NCBI RefSeq assembly: GCF_000182925.2
Contig: NC_026504.1
Location: 3,844,001 to 3,908,000 of the forward strand
Direction: 5' to 3'
DNA length: 64,000 bases
Origin: Neurospora crassa OR74A
Lineage: Eukaryota > Ascomycota > Sordariomycetes > Sordariales > Sordariaceae
Made by a program: the position numbers and the translations under genes. Below, piece after piece: positions 25,701-37,021 of this stretch (position 1 is the stretch's first letter; every line of letters starts with the position of its first letter). The notes under the pieces were generated by a model. The model made no database searches and had not been told where the DNA came from. It saw nothing but the letters and a program-made list of their open reading frames with translations.

Positions 25701-26408
25701 TCTTCGGGCACCTTGTCCGTACTTACCTTACCTACACCCAAGTACCTTCGCATCAACCTGCTCCAGTAATCACCCTCTACCCACCCGACCTCCACGGAGA
25801 GGAATCCGTGATCAACAAAAAACCGACCTTGGTGCGACTGCGAACGCGGCCGCATTTGATCGCTTTCCTGATATTTGAAACCGTATCCGCATAGGGAGCT
25901 GCTACACCACATACAACCCGACTATGTTATTGCGCAGCAGCCAGGTCTAGGATACGAGACACGTCGACTCTTCTGGTCCCAAAGCAAACCCCATCCATCG
26001 CCCTAGAGGTCCAGGTAGCTTCCACGGCACACCCACAATCGACAGTGACCAAAATACACACATGCTCCAAACGAATTGGCTGGAGACGCGAACGTCCAAG
26101 TCATCCACAACGGTAGCAGCACCTAGTACGGAGTACCGAGCACGGCGTAGCACGGAAACTCCCAGGTCCAGAGGTTGGGTAGTTCACGCCAATAACCAAC
26201 GAACCACGTCGATCGCTTCGGCTCCCCTCCCTCCCCTCCCCCAGAAACAGCAACGCAACCACCGACACCAACAAGCGCAGCTCTTCCGACACTGAGCGCA
26301 ACTAGCCTTCTCTCCCTGTTTCAAAAACCCATCGACGATTGCGTGACACCCGGCTTTCCTCGTTTCGCCTCGAGGAGGGCGCAGCGCATCTCCCGTTACC
26401 ATACGCAA
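22743..26408. other. Intergenic region with an inverted-repeat element
   Basis: Contains the MCD4 3' flank, a short inverted-repeat element at 23400-23675, and the promoter and leader of the FAR-type regulator, which is C-rich and contains several TACC/GGTA patches. Reading frames here are short and lack family motifs. A 93-codon frame at 22977-23258 begins with a hydrophobic stretch but has AT-rich, non-coding-like composition. Confidence 0.55.
23400..23675. mobile_element. MITE-like element with inverted termini
   Basis: A perfect 29-bp inverted repeat occurs at 23411-23439 and 23628-23656. Outside it an 11-bp motif, CCTAGAGGTAC, is at 23400-23410 on the left and inverted at 23665-23675 on the right, the right copy being offset by 8 extra bases. 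The total is about 276 bp with no coding capacity. The right end runs into a GTAG microsatellite. No clear target-site duplication was found, so the exact ends and superfamily are uncertain. Confidence 0.65.
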
Positions 26409-29186
26409 ATGGACCTGGACATTGACACGGCCAAGGGAGCAACCATGTCTGCGACAACGCCAGCGGAGAAGTCGACAACTGCTTCCGCCGCTCAGCAGCA
26501 GGAGCAGCAGCAACAACAACAACAACAACAAAGACAATCGCAGCCGAGTCGACAACAAGCTCAGCCGAAGCAGCAACCTCCACCGCTGCAACCACACCCG
26601 CAGTTCAGCTCACAATCGCCGACTCAGTCAAGACAGTCGCAGTCGCAGTCGCCAGCACCGTCGCAAGCGCACTCCCAGGGTCAGCAGCCACCATCGGCTT
26701 CGACAGCCACGGGCACATCAACCGGCCATATGAGTTTTAGGAGGTTGGTAAATTCCGGCAAAGACGGGGGAGGATAACGGTCATGAGCTCCGTTTAGCTG
26801 ACATATCATTCGGAATAAACAATAAAAAGACAACGAGCCTCTCGAGCCTGCGAAGTAAGTTGCAAACGTGTACTTTATAAGGTTTTAAGGCACTCTCCCC
26901 GCAATGGGCCCCCAATAAGATGCAGAAAGCCCAGAGCAGAGGCCACTGGCGGGATGCGACTCGTTGCGCCGCACTTCAACACCGAGCCTCGGCTCATTAG
27001 CTATCGCGTTATCTCTCGTGCGAAACCTAGGCTAACCACCCCGTCTTTGTAGACTTGCCATGCCCGTAAAGTACGACGCCCTCTCTTGAATCAATGCTTC
27101 CCAACCAATTGCCAAACCTCGGATCTGTCATATCACTTGTTTTTGAGCAACATGGATGCTCACATCATGCCCGTTACAGGTTCGCTGCGATGCCGCAAGC
27201 CTCGGTGTTCCGTGCACCAACTGCGTCGCCTTTTCCATCGAATGCCGCATCCCGACGCCTAAACGCAAGAAGACCGCCGCGCAGAGCACCACCACCACTG
27301 CCCCTTCCAAGGACTCGGATAGGTATATGTTGTTCCTGCTTGATTCTTACTCGTACCTTTCTAGTTCCGTGCTTTTCTTGCCAACGGCCTTTCCCTTTCT
27401 TCCTGTTTCATATCACATGTGATCACCTTGGTCTGCAAACAGCTGACCGGATCCCAGTGAGCGAGGAGACACCGAAGACCGGTCGCCGCGCCAGGCCGGT
27501 GCAAACAACACCTTCCCGGCTGGAACCCGACCTGCGGCGGCCTACCATACCCAAGAGGGGACACCGACCACATCTGTCAACGTCAAGGAACAGGCGAAAA
27601 GGGAAGAGTACGACAATGCAACCCTGGCCAACTACATGAACCTCGTCATGAAGCCCAAGTTCACTAGAGCACCTATCACGGAGGCTGGGAGGGTAGCCTA
27701 TATGGGCGAGTCTTCCAACCTCAACCTTCTCGTCCACGACCGCCAAAGCGACTCGGACGTGGTACATTATCCTCTGCCGGAACATGTACGGGGCAACAAG
27801 GCCAGGTTATCAGAGCTGGATAGTACCGAGATCGAAATCCTTCATCAGCGAGGCGCATTTCTACTGCCACCAAGGTCTCTGTGCGATGAGCTCATCGAAT
27901 CGTACTTCCAGTGGGTGCACCCCATAGTCCCCGTCATTAACCGGACCAAGTTTATGCGGCAATACAAAGACCCCAAAAATCCGCCGTCACTGTTGCTGCT
28001 GCAAGCCATGCTTCTTGCCGGTTCTCGAGTCTGCACCAACCCCCAACTGATGGATGCAAATGGTTCCGCAGCACCAGCCGCTCTTACCTTTTACAAACGA
28101 GCCAAGGCCTTGTACGAAGCGGGCTATGAAGACGATCGGGTTACCATTGTACAGTCGCTCCTCCTGATGGGTTGGTACTGGGAAGGCCCCGAGGACGTTA
28201 CCAAAAACGTCTTCTACTGGAGCCGTGTTGCTACCATTGTCGCTCAGGGCTCTGGCATGCACAGGAGCGTTGAGGGTTCGCAGCTGAGCAAAGCCGACAA
28301 GAGGCTGTGGAAGCGTATCTGGTGGTCATTGTTCACAAGGGACCGATCGACAGCTGTCGCGCTTGGGCGACCTTGTCATATCAATTTGGACGACTCGGAC
28401 GTGGAGATGTTAACGGAGGACGACTTCATCGAAGACGAGCCGGATAACCCAAGCGACTACCCACCGGACGAGACCCATGTTCAGTTCTTCCTGCAATACG
28501 TCAAGCTCTGCGAAATCATGGGGCTGGTCCTCTCTCAGCAGTATTCTGTTGCCTCCAAGGGCAAGGGGAAGAACGCCATCGATCTGACACACAGTGATAT
28601 GGCTCTTGCCGACTGGCTTCAAAACTGCCCAAAGATTGTCTACTGGGAGATGCGGAATCACCATTTCTGGTCTGCATTGCTTCATTCGAATTACTACACC
28701 ACTCTATGCCTCCTGCACAGAGCACACATGCCACCGAGTGGATCCCACAGGTGGCCTGATGACTCGCCCTACCCATCGCGTAACATTGCGTTCCAGGCGG
28801 CAGCTATGATCACCTCTATTATCGAGAATCTCCAGTCCAACCATCAGCTACGGTATTGCCCTGCGTACATCGTCTACAGTCTCTTCTCTGCGCTCATCAT
28901 GCACGTATATCAGATGAGGTCGCCAGTTGCCTCCATCCAGCAAGTTACGCAAACCAGAATACGCACATGCATGGCCGCCCTGAAAGACGTTTCCAAGGTT
29001 TGGCTTGTGGGCAAGATGGTGTTTACTCTTTTCGAGTCTATTCTCGGGAACAAGGTCCTTGAAGAAAGGCTTCAGAAGGCGGCAGGTAAGAGACATCGCC
29101 GGATGCAGCAAGGTCTCTCCCAGCTAGAACAATATCGCCAGCACCAGCAGCTTCAACAACAGCAACAACAGCAACAACAACAACAA

Positions 29187-29218
<32 letters not shown>

Positions 29219-30231
29219 AAACCAGCAACACCAGTACCAGCAGCAACAGCAGCAACGCGTACACGATCAGAAGCGTAAATACGACGAAATGGCCATTGAT
29301 TTCAGCGTTAACACTCCCCAGCCCCAAGAATCTTACGAGCGTTCAAGGCCACAAACACCAAGTTTGACAACCAAGACGGAGACGACGCCCAGCACGATGC
29401 CGCCACCTGTCACGTCACCCAATAACCAGAACGGTCACCGTCCCCCGCACGATGCGTTTATGGGCGGAACGGCTTCGAGGCCGCACACTCGGCCAGCGAC
29501 GCCTTTCAACCCATCCTTCTCGGTTCCGGCCACTCCACCAGATCTATACTTGGTGACCAGAAACTCACCCAACCTTTCACAGAATATCTGGGAGAACTTT
29601 CAGCCCGACCAGCTCTTCCCAGAAAGTACTAACATGCCCCTCTTCCCTCACCAGTCACCTACCCAACAGCATTCCGGTCTGGACCCCAACATGATACATA
29701 TGCCAAGCGGGCTTTCCAATCAACCCATTGAGTATACACAGGGCGTTAAGCGCAACCTAGCTGGCAGTCCGTTGCCCAACAACCCCAACAGCAATAATAA
29801 TGGCAATGGGTTGCTTCATCCTGGCGGCATGCCTGGGCAGGGTCAAGGCCAACAGGGAGGATATGGAAATAATCAGTCCAATAGCTTCTGGAACGCCAAC
29901 TTTGATGGGCAGATAGGCGGCGGTGGAGGGAATGACGGGCATAGCCCGAGTGACAGTTGGAGTAATAGCTCGGTGCATGGACAGTCTGTTCCGTCGACGC
30001 TTAATGTTGAGGACTGGTAAGTTTTTATATATACTTTTCTCTTCATTTCTTCTCAAATACTCTTTTGGGGCGGGGTGATTCTTTTTTTTTGTTCCTTCCT
30101 GCACGGCGTTCGGATGAAAACAGAAGCTAACATGAGATGAAATCTGCAGGTTCCAATTCTTTGGGATTAATAGTGATCCGTCGCAGGGATACATGAATCT
30201 TGACATCCCGGAACTGATGAGACAGCTGTAA
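26409..30231 (+). CDS. Zn2Cys6 transcription factor of the FarA/FarB/Ctf1 fatty-acid regulator type
   Basis: Six exons, 26409-26743, 26830-26854, 27053-27070, 27180-27322, 27458-30016 and 30150-30231, give 1053 residues. The spliced zinc cluster has Cys119, 122, 129, 138, 141 and 148 (CX2CX6CX8CX2CX6C), reading RASRACETCHARKVRCD, then VPCTNCVAFSIECRIP. This version is characteristic of FarA/FarB and cutinase factor Ctf1, which bind CCTCGG and activate fatty-acid beta-oxidation, peroxisomal and cutinase genes in other fungi. The N-terminus is Gln/Ser-rich. A fungal-specific transcription factor middle homology region spans about residues 310-600. A 22-Gln run (29154-29219) and a long Gln/Asn/Pro/Gly-rich tail follow, ending IPELMRQL in the last exon. 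The exon 1 donor is GTTGGT and the exon 5 acceptor was chosen to keep frame past an in-frame TGA; both are inferences. FarA versus FarB identity is unresolved. Confidence 0.9.
26982..26992. promoter_or_regulatory. Palindromic pair of CCTCGG-type half-sites in intron 2
   Basis: CCGAGCCTCGG is an 11-base palindrome in the second intron of the FAR-type regulator. It holds a full CCTCGG, the published binding core for FarA/FarB. An autoregulatory role is inference only. Confidence 0.35.
29154..29219 (+). repeat. CAA/CAG triplet tract coding 22 Gln
   Basis: Unbroken CAA and CAG codons within exon 5 of the FAR-type regulator. Mixed CAA and CAG blocks suggest repeat expansion by slippage. More interrupted Gln stretches follow to about 29260. 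Confidence 0.9.
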
Positions 30232-32976
30232 TTGTATCGACCCCAGCCCATAAGAGTTGATGTTGGCGTATAATGAGGCTATGGTAACTCTCAGTCTCGA
30301 AAATGAATGATGTGATGCAGAACTGTATAAGGCCTAGGCTGGCGACTGTGGTTGCTGTATCCTTTCTCGTTCCAACACTCATACAAGCAGTTTTAGGAGG
30401 CATTGGCAGGAAAACTCAATTACAAATACTCTTTATTGGATATGTTAACATGTGTCGATTGAGTTGTGGAAGAAGGCAAGGGAAGCATTAATACGAAGGG
30501 ACAGATCGATTGTTGCGCGAAGCCAAGACTGTGAATAGGTAGTGACCCAGTCCCGGCGCTTCTCTCACATGATCACAGCGACCCGCACAGCAACCCACAC
30601 CCAGATCAGCGCTTTAACTGATGTTGCTTCAGACGAATCTAATCTGAATCATAGTGGATTAGATTATGGGTCAGCGCCAGGTACAATTTTCTTTTCATTC
30701 GTGCATTCGTTCACCTTTTGACCATCGCGGAATGTTTTTACCTCGGCAAATGATGTAAGGTAGTGTGCTCATGGCCGCGTTTCTGGCCGCACATTGGTCC
30801 AAGGTCGAGACGCCCATGCGCCAAACGTACCTTGTTTTGTTCCGTTTGAACAACCTTTGTCTTTATCGCTGCTGAACAGAGAGTTACAAGAGGGGCAGAA
30901 AAGGGTCACAGTGTTCGAAATCATATTTTCTGTTTGACAGTTGGGCATGTAGATGGGATGCTTCATGCCAGCCTCATCCCCGGAAGCACCATCCATTGAG
31001 CGCTTCTCGAGAGTGCGAGAGGTAGATGTGAAAAGGGCAGTTGACCAATCATATCGTGAAACAATCCTCTGACGGGGATATAGGGGTCGAGCACCTGGCT
31101 TCAGTTTCCGCACATTGTAGAGCCCCATGAACAGACGCCGTTCCGAAGGTGAGGAAAGTGCACATGTCGTAGCCGTGATATTGACAGTAGAGATGAGATA
31201 TCCGTGTGTATGGATCCAGGGAAAGGCCGCTCTCGCAACCTGAACCTGTCGATCGCCAGCTGCAAGATGTGATGTGATAGTGAAAAGAGAAACACCCCCG
31301 CGTTTTGTAGCGGGGTTCTTCTGTTCTTCATCACTCTCTGTTTCCACATCCGTTGAATGCGGCTGCCTTGAGCGTTATTACCACGCACAAAAGGAGACGA
31401 GGCTCGGTTAATTCCATCACTTATACCTCTCTTCAGTTTCCTCATCCCATCATTCTGTCAGGTTGGGCTCAGTATTTCCTCTTTCTTCATAATGGATGAA
31501 AGATACGGATAGAAGCGCGTCTAATGAAGAGGTGAAAAGAGGGGTCAGCCGTTGGGCGCCACACCAACAAATCGCTGCACTGGGCCTTCATAGCCGCCGG
31601 CTTGTAGCTTTGTACCACACCCGGACTGTACGGGTACCCGAATCATTGGAGGATTGTTTCCGAAAACGGGGACCAGGGCAAGGCATTGAATATCGAGCCA
31701 TGAAGCAACGCCCATCTGGACGGGCGATATGGATGGAGGGAAGGTGTGGAAAGATGGACTAGGTAGGTAGTGCTAAGCTTATTGTACCTTCCTGGTCTTA
31801 TAATGGAGCTGCTTCCCCCGTCTGAACATGTGAGGAAGATGCCTGAAGCGATCTGCAGCCGGCGGCTAACTTGGAGAGAGCGGATGGAATCCATCTCTTG
31901 GTTTGCCTCTTCTTCGCTCGATTAGTTTCCCGCTTGGATATTCTGGTCCAGCAAACCTCACTGGGTGTCTTCGATTTCAAGCTAAGTGCTAGTGGCTTTC
32001 ACATTGAACTCCATCTTCGATATCAGAGGCATCTTGTAGGTCTGAATCACAGCTGGAGAGAGCCCGGCCGGTGACAGGGGATGATGGAAGCTATACGGGA
32101 CTGTCTCCGTAGTTGGGTGGCTCCTTCCCCGGTAGCTGCCGCCTGCCCCATCACGCCCATTGCTGCCCGCCGCCTATCGATGACCTGTCAAGCGGTGCAC
32201 ATATAACATATGACGGGGCCTGGAGGTGCCGCTCTTTCGCTTATACGATGAGCGAGACCGAGACAACTTTTGCAAAAGTTGGCCAGCCATAAATAACAAC
32301 CTAGTATTGGTTTGAATACTATTACCAAGCAACATCACCTCAGCTTTATGTCTTGTCAATCGTCGAGCGTCGCCAAGGTACCTCTACCTAGGTAGTGACC
32401 AAGCCACCCGGCCACATTTGGAGACCTAAGCAACCATAAGGTACCTAGGTACCAGTAGTTCGCCTTGTGCCTACCTACTGCACCTCACCAGTTCCCCGGA
32501 TCTCCCCCTCCCCAACCCCCAAAGAAGTAAAAAGTCCACAACGTGGTTCTCGACTTTACCGTCCACTCCAACACGGCCAGGCGGCCATCAACGCTCAATC
32601 ACCACAGCAGAGTTCACAGCAGGGCAACCGCCGTTGGCAAAGTACCAGGTACCCCTCCGCCGCACGCGAGCTCTGACGACACAAGCTGGCTTGTTACCCA
32701 AAGCTTACACGAACACGCAACTCTCCTCCCTCTCACAACTCGTCAACCGCCAATCTTTCACCCTTTTCCCCAGTCTGCCACATACCATCGGCAAAGTAGG
32801 CTTAGGAAAGCTGCAGTCGTCACGCGGCAGACAACACGGAAAACCCACAAGAACTTGGATTACAAGCCGCCAGAACCGGGACTTTCGTCTTGTCTTGTCC
32901 CCGCATTCCGAACTCCATCGAGTCGTTTACCGAACCGAGACGCTGAATTCCAACCGCCCGCCCATACTCGCCCAAC
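30232..32976. other. Intergenic region between FAR-type regulator and BRO1
   Basis: 2.7 kb with no frame that shows motifs of a protein family. It holds the 3' flank of the regulator and the BRO1 promoter and leader. GGTACCTAGGTACC at 32440-32453 is a perfect 14-bp palindrome and sits beside other TACC/GGTA patches (about 31761 and 32379-32395). The last 450 bases are C-rich, as expected for a leader. Confidence 0.6.
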
Positions 32977-35900
32977 ATGGTGCAGGCGCCCATGATCTCG
33001 GTGCCCCTCAAGGCCACAAGCGAGATTGACTGGGTTGCTCCCCTCAAAAACTACATTCGAAATACGTACGGCGATGATCCGGAGCGCTATGCCGAAGAAT
33101 GTGCGACCCTCAACCGGTTACGCCAGGATATGCGAGGCGCCGGGAAGGACAGCACGTCGGGAAGGGACCTGCTCTATCGCTACTACGGCCAGCTCGAACT
33201 TTTGGATTTGAGATTTCCGGTGGACGAGAAGAACATCAAGATTTCCTTTACATGGTATTGTCCCTTCCAGTGTTCGGGACCCACATCGGTTGCTAACCAT
33301 CTGCTGCTTCTGTAGGTTCGACGCTTTTACTCACAAGCCCACAGCGCAATATTCGCTGGCTTTTGAGAAGGCCTCCATCATCTTCAACATTTCCGCCGTT
33401 CTATCCTGCCATGCGGCACACCAATTGCGAACCGAGGAGGCGGGACTCAAGACGGCATACCACTCGTTCCAGGCCTCGGCCGGCATGTTCACCTACATCA
33501 ACGAGAACTTCCTCCACGCGCCCTCGTCCGATCTGAGCAGGGAAACGGTCAAGACGCTAATCAGCATCATGTTGGCCCAGGCGCAAGAGGTCTTCCTTGA
33601 GAAGCAGATTGCTGATCAAAAAAAGAATGGTCTGCTCGCCAAGTTGTCTAGCCAAGCAGCCGCTCTCTACGCCCAGGCTGTTGAGGGCGTTCAGGAAAAC
33701 GTCACCAAGGCCATTTTCGAGAAAGTTTGGCTGTCTGTGGTTCAGGTAAGTTGTGTAGGCGTGGGTTCCGTATCAGGAAGGATGGGAAATCTGGGGCAAA
33801 ACTGACACAAAATATTAGATCAAGCTTAACTTCATGAACTCACTCGCCCAGTACTATCAAGCCCTCGCTGATGAGGATGCAAACTCTTATGGCGTGGCCA
33901 TTGCGCGTCTTGAAATTGCACAGGGTCTTGCCAAAGAAGCAAACAAGATGGCACACAGTTTTCCCACCTCAGTGCCCCCGAACTCGAATTTGACTTCGGA
34001 CTGTGGCCACATCCTGGCAGATGCGACCAAAAGACACCTCGCAACTGTCAAGGAAAAGTTGGAGGAACTCAACAAGGAAAATGATATGATCTACCATCAA
34101 CCCGTACCTGCTGAGGCCAGCGTTGCACCAGTCCCCAAGCTGCCGGCTGCGAAACCGATACCCGTTAGCGAACTATATGCCGGCCAGGATATTCAACGGA
34201 TCACCGGCCCCGACCTATTCGCGAAAATTGTGCCTCTCGCGGTCACCGAATCGGCTAGCTTGTACGATGAAGAGAAGGCCAAGCTGGTGAGAGCTGAGAC
34301 GGAAAGAGTAGAAACCGCAAACAGCGAGATGGCGGCTAGCCTGGACTATCTCAGGCTTCCGGGCGCTCTTCAGGTTTTGAAGGGAGGGTTCGATCAGGAT
34401 ATCCTTCCTGACGAAGACTTTAGGACATGGTGTGTGGATGTCGCGGATCACGAAAGCCCTCATAGGATTTTCGAATATCTTCATACCGAAAAGCAGGCCA
34501 TTTCAACAATACTGGATAAGAGTAGCAGGCAGTTGGATATGGAGGAAAGCGTGTGTGAGAAGATGCGTTCCAAGTACGATGCGGAATGGACTCAGCAGCC
34601 GAGTTCGCGGTTGACCACTACGCTCAGAACGGACATTAGGAGGTATAGGGAGGCCTTGGAAGTGGCAGCGAAGAGTGATGGGCAGCTCGCGACAAAGCTT
34701 AGAGCCAACGAAACTGAGTTGGATGAGATGCGCCAGGCCGCGCAGCATGGAGAGATCGATGAGTTGTTCCAGAGAGCAGTCAGGAAGTCGCGAAAGTCAA
34801 ACCCGAATAGCCCCGCCACCGTGGAGCCTAATCTTTTGGAGGCCGATTTTGATGATGGTGGCCCGAGTGTGGTTGAGCAGATCCAAAAGGTGGAAGATAT
34901 TCTGAAGAAGCTCAGCTTGGTGAAGAAGGAGCGTCTGCAGGTACTACAGGATCTGAAGCAAAAGGTATGTTGATCACTCACGATGAAGAGTCGAGTGTGG
35001 TTCATCAAGAGCTGACAAAACAACAGGCGCACAGTGATGATATCTCCCAAATTCTTATTCTCAACAAGAAATCGATTGCAAACTACGAGCAGCAACTCTT
35101 TCAACAGGAACTGGAGAAGTTCAGGCCTCATCAGAACCGCCTCGTGCAAGCTTCACACAAGCAGGCTGCTCTCATGAGGGAGCTTACAGTAACATTTAAC
35201 AACCTCCTTCAGGACAAGCGAGTGCGTGCCGACCAAAGCCGATACGAGTCGGTACAACGATCGCGCACCTCCGTCATCAACAAGTACAAGCGTGCCTACC
35301 AAGAGTTCTTGGACCTTGAGGCGGGTCTGCAGAGTGCCAAGAACTGGTATAAGGATATGCGACAGGAGGCCGAGAGCCTGGAGAAGAACGTGGAGGCGTT
35401 CGTCAATAACCGTAGAGCAGAAGGTGCCCAGCTTCTCAACCAGATCGAGCAGGACCGGGCTGCCAACAAGAGCTCCCACGCCGCGCTGGAACAAGAGCGG
35501 TTGAAGAATCTCATGGAGCGCATGTCGATGGACCCATCACCGACCTCCCCCAAGCCTTCATCGGGATCAGGAGGCCGACCTACGCCCGCTCCCTTATCAT
35601 TCGCCCCAGCAGCTGTCTCCAACACGCCACTGTCAGCCTACCAAAAGTCCAACTTTTCTACCCAGTATCCCGCCTCGCCGCCAGCCACACAAGTTCCCCA
35701 CAACCCCGGGGGCCAGCAACAGACGCCCTATCAACAATACAACCCCAGCTCCCTCGGCCGCATCCCCGGCCCCGCCTCCCCACCTCCGAACCAAACAAGC
35801 TTCAACATCGGCCCCGGCCGCCACCCCGCCTCTCCGCCGCCGACGCAAACCTCCTTCGCCCAATCCCGCCCTTACAGCTTGACGACGTACGGTAACCCTT

Positions 35901-36211
35901 CGGCACTGAATCCTCAGGGTGGGCAACCGCAGCAATCGCAGCCAGGAGGCTACGTCCCTCCAGGCTTCGTCCCACCGCCGCCGCCTCCGGGACCCCCGCC
36001 GCTGGGTCCGCAGCAAACGGTGCATTACGGCGGGAACGAGTATTATGCGGGTGCCATGGGTAATCCGAATATTGGAAGGCCGGGGTCGGGGCAGCAGGGG
36101 CCACAGGGGCAGCAAGGGGGTTGGGGACAGCCGCCGCCGCAACAGCAGCTGTATCAGCAGCAGGGAGGAGGAGGGGGTGATCCTTGGGCTGGGTTGAGTG
36201 CTTGGAAGTGA
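32977..36211 (+). CDS. bro1: BRO1-domain vacuolar protein-sorting protein
   Basis: Four exons, 32977-33254, 33316-33745, 33819-34964 and 35027-36211, give 1012 residues; introns are 61, 73 and 62 nt. The N-terminus MISVPLKATSEIDWV and YAEECATLNRLRQDMRGA are typical of the Bro1 domain (about residues 1-390), which binds Snf7/ESCRT-III on endosomes. A Glu/Lys/Gln-rich helical V-shaped domain follows (about 400-750), and then a Pro/Gln/Gly-rich tail with PPPPPPGPPP, where Bro1 recruits the ubiquitin hydrolase Doa4 in yeast. The sequence resembles fungal Bro1 more than the paralogous pH-signalling protein PalA/Rim20. Role: sorting of ubiquitylated membrane cargo into multivesicular bodies. It is convergent with the carnitine acetyltransferase gene (810 bp between stops). 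Confidence 0.93.
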
Positions 36212-37021
36212 GAGGATACATGTGATTCGTGTATAGGTAAGGATTGGATGAAAGGATATTGTAGGTACGCTGAAGCTCAAGAGCGAAATGAGGAGTTGGA
36301 GAACGTATAAGGAAGGTTATAGGGATGGGGAGGAAAGAAGTTGAGCTGAGCGGCAGGCGGTGGTCTCATTGGTTATTGGTTAGTAGCAGGACGTTAGAAA
36401 GAATCTATTGACAACCCCTTTCTCTTGTACAACATCTAAGGAGGTAGTCCTAAAAGCGGATTTAAGCACCTTCTTAAAGTGAGTAGGACCTGACAGCCAG
36501 CTTAGTGAATGTTTCGCAAAGTCTTTGTGTGAACACATTCTTAGAAGGTGGACAATATCCACAGCGAAAGAGTCTTCAACAGCATTAACACAATATATCA
36601 ACATATTGTACAGCTTCACAAGACATGGCGGGCACGAGGGCGTTATGCAAATTTTGTTCAGATATGTATGCCACTTACTATTGACCCTCCTCCCGGGCAG
36701 GCAAAAACTACCTGAACCAGATGTAGAAACAGATGGTATATATGAAGTTGAAACAAACAAAAGAAAACAGGAAGAAGGAAAAAAAGAGCCCAAAAAAAAG
36801 GCATCATGATATATAGCTAAAACGGACTGGTACAACATGCATGCTACTGTTCTTCCTTGTTCTTCTTCTGTTTCTTCTTCTTTCCTTGTATCCGCCTTCC
36901 GGATTCTATGTATCTTTTTCCTTATCCAAAACTCATGTCATGCCTTTCATTTCCTTTCCTTCCTCTTCTTTCCATGTTTCTCAACTTCCCATGCCCTAGC
37001 CCAAAGCCTACAGCCTATAGC
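36212..37021. other. Convergent 3' flanks of BRO1 and carnitine acetyltransferase
   Basis: About 810 bp between two stop codons on opposite strands. AT-rich and pyrimidine-rich patches occur, as in fungal 3' regions. No gene seen. Confidence 0.6.
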
